Source: Streptomyces lucensis JCM 4490
GTDB taxonomy: Bacteria; Actinomycetota; Actinomycetes; Streptomycetales; Streptomycetaceae
Length of the DNA stretch: 64,000 nucleotides
Assembly: GCF_014650035.1 (NCBI RefSeq)
Contig: NZ_BMUE01000008.1
Span: 186,001 to 250,000, forward strand
Reading direction: 5' to 3'
Below are positions 35,147 to 43,791 of this stretch, piece by piece (the stretch's first letter is position 1; every line of letters starts with the position of its first letter). The notes below the pieces were generated by a model that was not told where the DNA came from, did no database searches, and saw only the letters and a list, made by a program, of their open reading frames with translations. The position numbers and the translations under genes are program-made.

Positions 35147-35644
35147 TCAAGCCCACACCGCCCTGACCACGGCGTGCCCTGCTGAAGCCGCCCGCGCATA
35201 GAACCCTTGGAGGAGTCTGTGGTGGTCGAGGAACTCCTGCCTGACCTCCGCCTCGTCCCAGCCGGACCAGACCAGCTTGGCACCGGCGACGTTCCACAGC
35301 TCGTCGAAGGAGGATTGCGCGAGGAATGCCGCGGCCTGCGACACCCCGGGCGGCTCCAGAATTGCCAGGGGCGGGTTGGAGGGGTCGGCGTCAGCGCTGT
35401 GTGCCACGGGACGGCCGCCGTAAATCGGCAGCTCCCAGGGCTTGGCGACGTCTGCGTCGCGGACGTCGGCAGCGGCGTAGAGGTCATTGACCGCACCCCA
35501 GACCCTGTCGATCGAGACGGCGATACCCGCTGCGTACTCGGCGGGGTGGTTCTCCCACGCCTCCCCCATGAACGCCGCGAGCCAGGTGTGGTCGTCCCGG
35601 ATCTCGGATTCCGCGACGGCGCGCATGTGCATGTGGATGCTCAC
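35147..35644 (-). CDS. DUF1877 (YfbM-like) protein
   Basis: The GTG at 35644 follows GGAGGACTCATCACT. The 165-residue soluble protein has the DUF1877 layout: an early aromatic segment (DRVWGAVNDLYAAA), PIYGGRPVAH, PPGVSQAAAFLAQSSFDELW, and a C-terminal LLQGFYARAASAGHAVV. The family is widespread, and structures show a small alpha/beta fold without known activity. It is a single gene, convergent with EamA. Confidence 0.75.
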   Translation of the reverse strand: MSIHMHMRAVAESEIRDDHTWLAAFMGEAWENHPAEYAAGIAVSIDRVWGAVNDLYAAADVRDADVAKPWELPIYGGRPVAHSADADPSNPPLAILEPPGVSQAAAFLAQSSFDELWNVAGAKLVWSGWDEAEVRQEFLDHHRLLQGFYARAASAGHAVVRAVWA

Positions 35645-35787
35645 AGTGATGAGTCCTCCAGTTCGCAGGCCCGCCTGCCGGGCCGAGCGCACAGAACTTA
35701 CTCAACGCCACTGACAGCGAGGTGCCTCTCTCTCCTGACGCCGGGAAGCCGGCGCTGCCAGGGCGCACCTCCGACACACGAGCGACA

Positions 35788-36378
35788 TCAGCACGTCATC
35801 AGCGCCTCGAGCGCCTCGTCGAGATATGCGCGGAACTCCCCGCCCTCCTCCGAGGGCAGCAGGGAGGGCACCGCGTGGCCGAGTTGGGCGTGGCCCAGAT
35901 AGACCGTGTAGGCGAGCAGTCCGCGGCGGCGGGCCTCCGGTTCGGGGAAGCCGAGGTCGGCGAAGAGCCGGGCGAGGTATGCCACCCTGCGCTCGGTCAC
36001 CCGGCGCATGGCCGCCGCCACCTGCGGCTGCGTCGCAGTGGCGAGCAGCGTGACCTCGAGCGGATCGGCCGTGGCCGACGTGATGGCTTCGGTGAAGAGC
36101 AGTTTGATCCGCTTCCTGGGGTCTGGTTCCGCCTCGACCTCGCTGATGGTGCCCTCGGTGTTGATCTGTGCCCAGCGGTCGAGAGCGGCCTCGATGAGCG
36201 CGTCACGGTTGGCGAAGTGCCAGTAGAAGCTGCCCTTGGTGGTGCCGAGCCGGGCCGCCAGGGGTTCCACGGCCACGGCCGCGATACCGCCTTCACCGAT
36301 CGCGGTAAGGGCGGCGTCCGCCCAGTCCTGAGCGGTCAACCGGTGTTTCCTGGCCTGTCGTTGCTGCCGTTGCGCCAT
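35788..36378 (-). CDS. TetR-family regulator
   Basis: The 196-residue protein has a TetR HTH (LTAQDWADAALTAIGEGGIA, then AVAVEPLAARLGTTKGSFYW, HFANRDALI) and a helical ligand domain with LLATATQPQVAAAMRRVTER. Two copies of an 18-base palindrome fill the 50-base gap to the divergent SRPBCC gene, so it very likely represses both genes. The inducer is unknown. Confidence 0.92.
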   Translation of the reverse strand: MAQRQQRQARKHRLTAQDWADAALTAIGEGGIAAVAVEPLAARLGTTKGSFYWHFANRDALIEAALDRWAQINTEGTISEVEAEPDPRKRIKLLFTEAITSATADPLEVTLLATATQPQVAAAMRRVTERRVAYLARLFADLGFPEPEARRRGLLAYTVYLGHAQLGHAVPSLLPSEEGGEFRAYLDEALEALMTC

Positions 36379-36380
36379 GA

Positions 36381-36398
36381 CCGTACGCTACCGTATGG
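36381..36398. promoter_or_regulatory. TetR operator copy 1 (imperfect)
   Basis: CCGTACGCTACCGTATGG is an imperfect palindrome two bases upstream of the TetR start codon. It is related to the perfect copy at 36403-36420; the centres are 22 bases apart, two helical turns. Confidence 0.7.
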
Positions 36399-36402
36399 TC
36401 AA

Positions 36403-36420
36403 CCATACGCTGGCGTATGG
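36403..36420. promoter_or_regulatory. TetR operator copy 2 (perfect palindrome)
   Basis: CCATACGCTGGCGTATGG is a perfect 8-2-8 palindrome. Its right end overlaps the GGAGG ribosome site of the SRPBCC gene (36419-36423), so bound repressor would block that gene directly. Confidence 0.75.
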
Positions 36421-36428
36421 AGGTAGCG

Positions 36429-37361
36429 ATGACTGCGATATGCAATGTCCACGAGCGTGTGATCGACGCCCCCGTGGCGGCCGTCGGCGTCCTGCTCGAC
36501 CGCCTCTCCGCCCCTAACGACCCGATCTTCCCGGCGCCGGCCTGGCCGCGTATGTGCCTCGACGGCCCGCTCGCCGTGGGGGCGGACGGCGGGCACGGCC
36601 GGATTCGCTACCACGTCACGGCTTACGAACCCGGGCGTCGCGTCCGCTTCGACACCCCACCGGGCGGCGGTCTCCGCGGATACCACGAGCTGACGGTCGC
36701 ACCGCTCGACGCCGAACACTGCCGGGTACGCCATGTCCTCGAGTGCGAGGTGCGTGGGCTTGTCCGGCTCCAGTGGACCTGCGCCATACGACACATACAC
36801 GACACGATGATCGAAGAGATCTTCGACAACATCGAGCGCGCGGCAGCCGACGGCGTCACCCGCCCCACGCGTTGGTCACCGTGGGTGCGGCTGCTCCACC
36901 GGCTCGCCTGGGCCCGGCCCCAAGCCTCCACCAGACCAGCGGCGGCCCAGCTGATCCGCACCTCCCTCGACCGTACCGACTACGAGGACGCGTACCGGAT
37001 GGAGCTCCTGCCGGGCCAGCCGCGTGACCCAGCGGCCTGGACCGGCATCCTGCGCGACGCTTTCCCGGTCCTCGCCCAAGCGGGTGGCGAGCTGCTCCTG
37101 GACGTGAACACGGCGGGTCTGACGGCCCGCGCCTCGATCCTCATCGATGAGCGCTACGTCACCCTCAGCACGGCCGTGAAGGCCGACGGCCTGCGTGCGC
37201 GCCTCTACTGGGGTCTGGTCAAGCGCGTACACCCCTTCATGGCCCGCACCATGTTCCGGCGTACACACCGCAGGCTGGCCCTCGCAGCGCCCAGCGCCGG
37301 AGAACGCAGTCGGACCGCCTCACTCGGAGCGTCCACCGCCGGATCACCAAATGCGGGGTGA
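36429..37361 (+). CDS. SRPBCC-domain protein
   Basis: I chose the ATG at 36429 because GGAGG lies five bases upstream; an ATG at 36417 would place the ribosome site inside the gene. The 310-residue protein starts with an SRPBCC/START-like fold (CNVHERVIDAPVAAVGVLLD, then RVRFDTPPGGGLRGYHELTV, CEVRGLVRLQWTC). A second half begins near residue 160 (RTDYEDAYRMELLPGQPRDP, AWTGILRDAFPV) and resembles DUF2867. Such proteins bind hydrophobic ligands. The adjacent TetR may sense the same ligand. Confidence 0.8.
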   Translation: MTAICNVHERVIDAPVAAVGVLLDRLSAPNDPIFPAPAWPRMCLDGPLAVGADGGHGRIRYHVTAYEPGRRVRFDTPPGGGLRGYHELTVAPLDAEHCRVRHVLECEVRGLVRLQWTCAIRHIHDTMIEEIFDNIERAAADGVTRPTRWSPWVRLLHRLAWARPQASTRPAAAQLIRTSLDRTDYEDAYRMELLPGQPRDPAAWTGILRDAFPVLAQAGGELLLDVNTAGLTARASILIDERYVTLSTAVKADGLRARLYWGLVKRVHPFMARTMFRRTHRRLALAAPSAGERSRTASLGASTAGSPNAG

Positions 37362-37698
37362 GCCGCTGCGGACGCACCGAGGACCTGGAGGGGCTGCTCC
37401 AACAAATGGCTTGGACCAGCACGCCCACCACCATGGCTTACGGCTCGTACAGCGGCAGGAAGTGGACGACGCCTTGTCCGTAGGGATGGGCGTCGCGGAC
37501 AGCCCGCTGGACGGCGCCGGCCTGATCCGCGTCACAGACGGATTCGATCCGGCACTCTTCGCTGTGCCGTACGACGCCCACCTCACCGTCGTACGGCTGC
37601 GCGCCGGGCAGGGCCTGCCAATTGCCGGTTACCCGATATCTCGATCTTCAGGCGCGTCATGCCTGGACCCAGGCAACCCGCGAGACCTGGTGCACGGC
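37362..37698. other. 337-base gap, no supportable gene
   Basis: Frames run through on both strands but none has family-like content. The minus-strand operon from 40326 ends at its left border. Nothing else is visible. Confidence 0.35.
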
Positions 37699-39495
37699 TC
37701 AGAAACTGTCCGCGGGCATGTCGAGAGTGGTGCGGTCCAGGCTTTCCAGCAACGCGAACTGCGCTTCCACCTTGGGAAGTTCGTACCGGAAGAAGTACTG
37801 CCCCGCCCGGCGCTTGCCCTCGTAGAAGGCGCCGCTGCGTCCGGCGGCGGCCAGCATCTGCTCCAGCCACATCCAGGCAACCACAACGTGTCCCACGGCC
37901 TCCAGATAGACCGAGGCGTTGGCGAGGGCGGTCTCGGCGTCCCCGGCCTCCCACAGGCGCCGCGTCACGGAAGCGACACGGGCGACGGACGCGTCCAGCT
38001 GCCGTCCGAAGCCGGCGGCCTGGTCCCCCGCGGCCGTCGCGCGGGCGGTCGTCATGGAGACGGTCTCGATGAGCAGGCGAAGTCCGGCGCCGCCGTTCAT
38101 GACGACCTTCCGGCCCAGCAGGTCGAGGCCGTGGACGCCGTGCGTCCCCTCGTGGATGGGGTTGAGACGGTTGTCCCGGTAGAACTGCTCGACGTTGTAC
38201 TCGCGGGTGTAGCCGTAGCCGCCGTGGACCTGGATGGCAAGGTTGTTGGCCTCCAGGCACCACTGGGACGGCCAGCTCTTCGCGATCGGGGTGAGCATGT
38301 CCAGCAGAAGCCCGGACCTGGCCCGCTCGTCGGCCGTCGGGGCGGTGCGCTCGTCGTCCAGCAGCCGCCCGCAGTACAGGACGAGAGCCAGCGCGCCTTC
38401 GACGTAAGACTTCTGGGCGAGGAGCATGCGCCGCACGTCGGGATGCCCGATGATCGGGACCTGCGGGGTGGTGGCGTCCTTGGCCAGGAGCGGGCGCCCC
38501 TGGGGCCGGGTGCGCGCGTAGTCCAGGGCGTGCAGGTAGCCGGTGTAGCCGAGCGCCGTGGCACCGAGTCCTACACCGATGCGGGCCTCGTTCATCATGT
38601 GGAACATGTAGGACAGCCCTCGGTGGGGCTCCCCGACCAGGAAGCCGACGGCACCGGGGGCCCCGCCGGGCCGGAAGGCGCCCTCACCGAAGTTCAGCAG
38701 CGTGTTGGTCGTCCCTCGGTACCCCATCTTGTGGTTGAGGCCGGCCAAGGCGACGTCGTTGCGTTCGCCCAGCGTCCCGTCGGCCGCCACCAGGACCTTG
38801 GGGACGATGAAGAGCGAGAGGCCCTTCACTCCGGGCGGGCCGCCGGGGATCCTGGCCAGGACCAGGTGGACGATGTTCTCCGTCAGTTCGTGGTCACCGC
38901 CCGAGATCCACATCTTGTTGCCGAACAGGCGATAGGTGCCGTCACCGGCCTCTTCCGCGCGAGTGCGCACATCAGCGAGCGAGGAGCCCGCCTGTGGCTC
39001 CGACAGGCACATGGTCCCGGAGAAGCGGCCCTCGACCATCGGGCGGACGTAGGTGTCGATCTGCTCCGGGGTGCCGTGGGACAGCAGCAGGTTCGCGTTG
39101 CCGATGGTGAGGAACGGGTAGGCGGCTGTTCCCACGTTGGCTGCCTGGAACCAGGCGAAGCAGGCGTTGGCCACCACGCCGGGCAACTGCATGCCGCCCA
39201 CCTCGTGGTCCATGCCTCCGCCGATGAGCCCGGCGCCGGCGAACACCTTCAGTGCCTCTTCGACTTCGGGGATGATGTGCACCCGCTCGCCGTCGAAGCG
39301 GGGCTCCTGGCTGTCGTTCTTCTTGTTGTGCGGGGCGAAGTGCCGGGCGGCGATCGCTTCACTGAGGTCCAGTACCGCGTCGAAGGTTTCGCGCGAGTGG
39401 TCGGCGAAGCGGGGGCGCGTCGTCAGGGCTTCGACGTCGAGCCACTCGTGCAGCAGAAAATCGAGGTCTCGGCGGGACAGGAGGAGGGAGGCCAT
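37699..39495 (-). CDS. acyl-CoA dehydrogenase (FadE type, long form)
   Basis: The 598-residue flavoenzyme introduces a trans-2 double bond into acyl-CoA in beta-oxidation. Motifs include SGTMCLSEPQAGSSLADVRT (flavin/substrate contact), GNKMWISGGDHEL, and IHEGTHGVHGLDLLGRK, in which Glu is the likely base. A C-terminal extension with four helices (LLESLDRTTLDMPADSF at the end) marks the roughly 600-residue subfamily. It follows the SDR gene by 60 bases on the same strand. Together with a GCTTA-type operator at 40385 this looks like a fatty-acid degradation unit. Confidence 0.92.
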   Translation of the reverse strand: MASLLLSRRDLDFLLHEWLDVEALTTRPRFADHSRETFDAVLDLSEAIAARHFAPHNKKNDSQEPRFDGERVHIIPEVEEALKVFAGAGLIGGGMDHEVGGMQLPGVVANACFAWFQAANVGTAAYPFLTIGNANLLLSHGTPEQIDTYVRPMVEGRFSGTMCLSEPQAGSSLADVRTRAEEAGDGTYRLFGNKMWISGGDHELTENIVHLVLARIPGGPPGVKGLSLFIVPKVLVAADGTLGERNDVALAGLNHKMGYRGTTNTLLNFGEGAFRPGGAPGAVGFLVGEPHRGLSYMFHMMNEARIGVGLGATALGYTGYLHALDYARTRPQGRPLLAKDATTPQVPIIGHPDVRRMLLAQKSYVEGALALVLYCGRLLDDERTAPTADERARSGLLLDMLTPIAKSWPSQWCLEANNLAIQVHGGYGYTREYNVEQFYRDNRLNPIHEGTHGVHGLDLLGRKVVMNGGAGLRLLIETVSMTTARATAAGDQAAGFGRQLDASVARVASVTRRLWEAGDAETALANASVYLEAVGHVVVAWMWLEQMLAAAGRSGAFYEGKRRAGQYFFRYELPKVEAQFALLESLDRTTLDMPADSF

Positions 39496-39555
39496 GGTCC
39501 TCTTCTTCTCGGGTTCGGGTTGCTCGTGCGGAGGGAGGGGCTGTCGGCAGGCCGG

Positions 39556-40326
39556 TCAGACCGTGGTGCCGAGGCCCCCGTCGACGGGGATGACGGCGCC
39601 CGTGACGTAGGAGCCCGCGCGGCTGGCCAGGTAGACGGCGACGCCCGCCATGTCGTCCGACCGCCCGATCCGGCGCAGCGGAGCCGCCTCCGCGATCGCC
39701 TCGCCCATGGCGTCCAGGGTCGCGGCCATCATCTTCGACTCGAAGGGGCCGGGCGCGATGGCGTTCACGGTGATGCCCTGTGGTCCGAGCTCCTTGGCCA
39801 GCACGCGGGTCAGGTGATGCAGACCCGCCTTGCTGGCCGCGTAGGAGTACGCCGAGACCGGGCTGACGTGCAGGCCGTCGATGGATCCGACGTTGATGAT
39901 CCGCGCGGGGTCCTCCGTTGAGCCGCCGGCGCGCAGCTTCGGCAGGAGGGCTTGGGTGAGCAGGAAGGGGCTGCGCAGATTGATGTCCATCACCTTGTCC
40001 CAGCCGCTGACCGGGAACTCGTCCAGGGGCGCGCCCCAGGTGGCGCCGGCGTTGTTCACCAGGATGTGCAGCTGCTCCTCCCGTTCGCCGATGTCCGCGG
40101 CGATTCGGTGGCACTCCTCCTCACGCGACAGGTCGGCGGGCAGCGCGACCGCCTGGCCGGAATCGGAGAGCCCGCGAACGGCCTCCTCGCAGGCTTCCGC
40201 CTTCCGGGAGCTGACGTAGACCTTGGCTCCGGCTTCGACCAGGCCCCGGGCGATCATCAGACCGATGCCACGGGAACCACCGGTCACGAGGGCGGTTTTG
40301 CCGGAGAGGGAGAACAGTGGGCTCAC
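39556..40326 (-). CDS. short-chain dehydrogenase/reductase (FabG-like)
   Basis: The GTG at 40326 follows AGGAGTCCACC. The 256-residue protein has the SDR signature: GGSRGIGLMIARGL (NAD(P) loop), NNAGATWGAP, and the catalytic Ser in INVGSIDG followed by YSYAASKAG (Tyr and Lys). The end PVDGGLGTTV is normal. With the acyl-CoA dehydrogenase downstream it could act on 3-hydroxyacyl-CoA, but SDR substrates cannot be read from sequence. Confidence 0.92.
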   Translation of the reverse strand: MSPLFSLSGKTALVTGGSRGIGLMIARGLVEAGAKVYVSSRKAEACEEAVRGLSDSGQAVALPADLSREEECHRIAADIGEREEQLHILVNNAGATWGAPLDEFPVSGWDKVMDINLRSPFLLTQALLPKLRAGGSTEDPARIINVGSIDGLHVSPVSAYSYAASKAGLHHLTRVLAKELGPQGITVNAIAPGPFESKMMAATLDAMGEAIAEAAPLRRIGRSDDMAGVAVYLASRAGSYVTGAVIPVDGGLGTTV

Positions 40327-40384
40327 GGTGGACTCCTGAGGGGAGGGGCGGCACGGGTAGGCTGTCCCCACCCCAGGCGAGATA

Positions 40385-40400
40385 CTAAGCAGTCGCTTAG
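40385..40400. promoter_or_regulatory. inverted repeat CTAAGC-N4-GCTTAG upstream of SDR/acyl-CoA dehydrogenase operon
   Basis: CTAAGCAGTCGCTTAG has perfect six-base arms around AGTC, 58 bases upstream of the SDR start. It looks like a TetR-type (FadR or AcdR-like) operator. No regulator gene is adjacent, so control must be from elsewhere. Confidence 0.65.
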
Positions 40401-40647
40401 CATCTGTTCAACCCTTGTGGCCCCGGACACTCACCACCGACCCCATCGGCGTCTCAGCGAGTCGGTGGTGGCGGACGCGCCATCCTGGCCAAGCCACAGG
40501 TCAAGGGCTGGTGTGACGGTCTTCCGGGTGCTCACGCCGGCCGTAGACGGCCCTCTGCGGAGGAGATCGTCCGACAGCCGCTTAACGTCCGGTAAGGAAT
40601 GTGGCTAGAACTTGATCAGTGGACTGCAAGCGGCTCAGAGGGGTGCT

Positions 40648-41181
40648 GTGGATCTCGGATCCGTGATCATCGCGGTGTCAGGTGTGGCTGGCACGTTGGG
40701 AGGGTCGTTGCTTACCCAACGCGTCTCCGAACGGGCGAAACGTCGTGAGATAGAACTGGTTCGCGACCATGAGGAGGTCCGCGAGAACCTGCTTCTCCGG
40801 CGCACCTGCTACGTGGAGCTCAATCGGGACGCACGTCAGTTCACCACGGCGCTCGGCCAGTTCCTGCACGCCATGCAGGAACGCAGGGTCGAGGAACCCG
40901 ACCGGGCGCAGTTGGACGAGGCGAAAAGAGCCCACCGCGACACGTACTCCCAAGCGCAACTGATCGTCCCTGACGACGTGCTCGTACCCGCGAGTGAGGT
41001 CAACAGAGCCCTGAACAGGGTATACGGCCAGGTCAAACGCCTGGAGCGAGAAGAGCCCGAACCTGGGGAGACGATGACCGCCGCGTTCCGTGCCCAAGCG
41101 GAGGTCTGGGAGCTGCTGCGGGCGCTGAGGACCGTGATGCGCCGTGATCTCGGAGTGGCCTCTGTGAGTGACGACGCGTAG
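40648..41181 (+). CDS. membrane-anchored coiled-coil protein of unknown function
   Basis: The GTG at 40648 has GAGGGG upstream. The 177-residue protein has one N-terminal hydrophobic segment (LGSVIIAVSGVAGTLGGSLL), then a long charged helical region (SERAKRREIELVRDHEEVRE, then LLLRRTCYVELNRDARQF) and a second helical block to the end. It probably sits in the membrane with its coiled-coil in the cytoplasm. I do not recognise the family by name. Layout resembles small actinomycete membrane proteins with a DUF-type helical hairpin. Confidence 0.7.
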   Translation: MDLGSVIIAVSGVAGTLGGSLLTQRVSERAKRREIELVRDHEEVRENLLLRRTCYVELNRDARQFTTALGQFLHAMQERRVEEPDRAQLDEAKRAHRDTYSQAQLIVPDDVLVPASEVNRALNRVYGQVKRLEREEPEPGETMTAAFRAQAEVWELLRALRTVMRRDLGVASVSDDA

Positions 41182-41736
41182 GTGCGTCTCCTTACCCAAC
41201 TGGCCGACCCTCGAGGCGGACGTTGGATCACGAGGCCAGCGGTTGGCTCTGCCGTAATGACGCCGCGTCAGGGGCCAGCTTCCAACGGTCGATTCAGGAG
41301 TATCGGTCGGGGAGATGGACAAGGAGTACGCGGATGGCCTCGTTGATGCCAGGAAGCCTGCCGGCAACCTCGTGGGCCACGGGGCGTGAGACGGAGACGC
41401 GCCAGAAACTCGTCCTTGCGCCTCATGAAGCCAGGCTGGCGGTATGCGGTCACGCGCAGGTAGCCGACAGGCAGTCCGCGGTCGTCGGCAGCTGCTTGGC
41501 TCCGTCGTCCCAGTACACGTCGATGGCGGCTTTCTCGAGTTTCGCGATGAGGAGGGGTCCCCCCGTCGCGCAGCCCGGCTTGGGACGAACGCCCGGCAGC
41601 GGTCCGGGATGTGGTTGAAGAGGGTGCCCGACGAGACGTCGAGCGGTTCGGCGATCGGCGTAATGGAGCGGCCCGGGGTGGAAGCCGGCATGAAAACCCC
41701 TTGCCTAATGGTCAAGACTCGTTGACCATTAGGCGC
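41182..41736. other. 555-base gap with recombinase-like and unknown scraps
   Basis: On the minus strand, 41602-41691 reads PGRSITPIAEPLDVSSGTLF then NHIPD, which matches the C-terminal HTH of resolvase-type recombinases (GRS...IA..LGVS.GTLYNHIPD). Further left on the same strand, near 41400-41480, LRVTAYRQPGFMRRKDEFLA looks protein-like but unassigned, and frames change. This seems to be decayed mobile or accessory DNA. Confidence 0.45.
41703..41734. promoter_or_regulatory. 13-bp perfect inverted repeat overlapping the ArsR gene start
   Basis: GCCTAATGGTCAA and TTGACCATTAGGC pair perfectly around GACTCG. The repeat ends two bases before the ArsR ATG at 41737, and there is no ribosome site between. 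The mRNA may therefore be leaderless, with the repressor binding right at the start. Confidence 0.8.
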
Positions 41737-42276
41737 ATGCCTACCGATGATCCTCCCGAGACGTTGCACGTCACCACTGACGAACAGTTGCGTGCCGTTT
41801 CCAACCTCACGCGTCACCGGATCATGGCGGTGCTCCGCTTCGAGCCGGCGACCATCACGCAGATCGCCGAGCGGGTTGGCCTCGCGAAGGGGAGCTCCAG
41901 CTATCACGTGCGGCTGCTGGAGCGGGCCGGCCTGGTGAAGGTGGTGCGGACGCGTAAGGTCCGCGGGGTCACCGAGCGGTACTACGCCATGGCCGCGCGG
42001 GCGATCCTGCTGCCGGATCCGGGCGAGGGAGGACCGGATGTGCTGATGCGGCATGCGGTGGCGGATCTGGAGGCGTCGCCGGTGGATGACGAGCGGCACG
42101 TACGGATGGCGCATCTGCGGCTCACGGAGGAGCAGTTCGCGCAGCTGGGGGCGCGGTTGCAGGCTCTGGCGGACGAGTACCAGCAGCTTTCCGATCCGGC
42201 GTTGCCGGACGTGTCCCTCGTCTTCGCGCTGTTCCGGCCGGCGCCGCGCGAGCAGGCGGACGGAGACTCCAAGTGA
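41737..42276 (+). CDS. ArsR-type winged-helix regulator
   Basis: The 179-residue protein begins at the ATG just after a perfect inverted repeat. Its wHTH reads VSNLTRHRIMAVLRFEPATI, then TQIAERVGLAKGSSSYHVRL, LERAGLVKVV. A C-terminal helical dimerisation part follows. No Cys-rich metal site is seen, so it probably does not sense metals. It overlaps the MFS gene by four bases (GTGA), so it very likely represses its own operon and responds to a compound exported by the MFS protein. Confidence 0.9.
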   Translation: MPTDDPPETLHVTTDEQLRAVSNLTRHRIMAVLRFEPATITQIAERVGLAKGSSSYHVRLLERAGLVKVVRTRKVRGVTERYYAMAARAILLPDPGEGGPDVLMRHAVADLEASPVDDERHVRMAHLRLTEEQFAQLGARLQALADEYQQLSDPALPDVSLVFALFRPAPREQADGDSK

Positions 42277-43568
42277 ACCGAGAACTGGGGAAGTTGCCGA
42301 CCGGCTTCGGACGGCTGTGGACCGCGCAGACAGTCTCCTCGCTCGGTGACGGGGTGATGCAGGCCGCGCTGCCGCTGCTCGCGTTGACCTTGACGCGGGA
42401 GCCGATGGCGCTCGCCGTCGTCACGGCCGCGGGGACGCTGCCGTGGCTACTCCTCGGGGTGCTCGGCGGTGCGCTGGTGGACCGCTGGGACCGCCGACGC
42501 ACGATGTGGATCGCGGACATGGCGCGGGCGGTACTGCTCGCGATACCCGCGGCAGCGGCCGTGCTCGACGTGCTGAGCATTCCGCTGCTCGCGGCCGTCG
42601 CCTTCCTCCTCGGTCTCGGCGGCCTCTTCTTCGATACGGCGGCCACGGCCTATCTTCCGGATCTGCTACGCCGCGACCCCGCACTCCTGGAGCGCGCCAA
42701 CTCTCGCTTGCGTGGTGCTCAGACCGCCATGTCCGGCTTCGCGGGGCCGCCTGCGGGCAGTGCGCTGCTCGCACTCGGGCGGGCGGTTCCACTGCTCACC
42801 GACGCGGTGTCGTTCATGCTCTCCGCATGCTTCGTACGTACGCTGCCCGCCATGCCCCGGCCCGTGCCGGAGGCCCGCGAGTCACTGCTGCGTCAGACGC
42901 GGGCCGGGGCCTCGTACGTCTTCCGCAACAGGGTGCTGCTCGGGCTGGCACTTCGCCCGGCGGTCGGCAACGTCGCCTTCCTCGCTGTGGAGACCGTCCT
43001 GGCCCTCTTCGCGCACGACCGCCTCGGCATCGACACCTACGGCTTCGGCCTGCTCCTCACGGCGGAGGCCACCGGCGGCCTGGTCGGTACGGGCATCGCC
43101 TCCTACCTTGGCCGACGGCTCGGCACCGGCACCGCGCTGACCTGCACAGCCGCCGTCGAGGGGCTTGCCATCATAGGCCTGGCCGCTGCCCCGAACCCGT
43201 ACGTGGCCGGGCTGGCGCTCGCCGTCTGCGGGGCCGGCATGGGCGCCACCATGGTGCTGGGTCCTTCCCTCCGGCAGGCGATCGTCCCCGCCCACTTCAT
43301 GGGCCGGGTCGCCTCCACCTCTCGCATGCTGGCCATGTGCGCCGCCCCCGTCGGAGCCTTCCTCGGCGGCTGGCTGGCCACAACTTACGACGTCCGCACC
43401 CCGCTCTACGCCGCCGCTGTACTCCTCCTGGCGATGACGGCCGTCACGGCGTCCATGACCAGCAATCGCCGGGTCGTAGCGGCGCTCCGTACCGCCGCCC
43501 CGGCCGGCGGTCCAGAACACCCGGCAGGCAAGGGCTGCGCCCAGGAGACCGCACCCGAGTTGTTGTGA
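42273..43568 (+). CDS. MFS transporter
   Basis: The 431-residue protein has about 12 hydrophobic segments and the MFS loop-2 motif GALVDRWDRRRTMW. It resembles the MFS_3 (enterobactin exporter-type) drug efflux group (LPTGFGRLWTAQTVSSLGDG). The GTG start overlaps the ArsR stop, so the pair is co-translated. Likely an antibiotic or metabolite efflux pump. Substrate not predictable. Confidence 0.92.
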   Translation: MNRELGKLPTGFGRLWTAQTVSSLGDGVMQAALPLLALTLTREPMALAVVTAAGTLPWLLLGVLGGALVDRWDRRRTMWIADMARAVLLAIPAAAAVLDVLSIPLLAAVAFLLGLGGLFFDTAATAYLPDLLRRDPALLERANSRLRGAQTAMSGFAGPPAGSALLALGRAVPLLTDAVSFMLSACFVRTLPAMPRPVPEARESLLRQTRAGASYVFRNRVLLGLALRPAVGNVAFLAVETVLALFAHDRLGIDTYGFGLLLTAEATGGLVGTGIASYLGRRLGTGTALTCTAAVEGLAIIGLAAAPNPYVAGLALAVCGAGMGATMVLGPSLRQAIVPAHFMGRVASTSRMLAMCAAPVGAFLGGWLATTYDVRTPLYAAAVLLLAMTAVTASMTSNRRVVAALRTAAPAGGPEHPAGKGCAQETAPELL

Positions 43569-43741
43569 CGCCTGCAGCGAAGACGTCACAACGAGTCGGG
43601 TGCCAGGCCCCCGCGGGGCGCGGCGAGTGGCCAAGTCACTCGGATGTGCTGACAGTCGATCCTCGTCGTGCGCACATCGATGGGAGAGGATCGCGCCGAG
43701 GAGGCAGTGGGCGGGCTTGAGACGGGGATACTTGCGGGTGT

Positions 43742-43780
43742 CGGGGCCGAGGGGTATCTGTCCCATATCCCTCGGCCCCG
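43742..43780. terminator. bidirectional terminator between MFS and CBM20 genes
   Basis: CGGGGCCGAGGG (43742-43753) pairs perfectly with CCCTCGGCCCCG (43769-43780), and the stem can extend inward (TAT/ATA). It lies 174 bases after the MFS stop and 12 bases after the CBM20 stop on the other strand. Confidence 0.7.
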
Positions 43781-43791
43781 GTACCAGGACG

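Noticed and set aside
37195..39921. Very long plus-strand open frame (908 codons)
   Set aside because: It lies antisense to a full acyl-CoA dehydrogenase and the end of an SDR, and its product is Gly/Val/Arg-rich without any domain. It is a shadow of high-GC codon bias.
42443..43720. Long plus-strand frame inside the MFS gene
   Set aside because: It overlaps the MFS transporter in another frame and reads as Arg/Gly/His noise.
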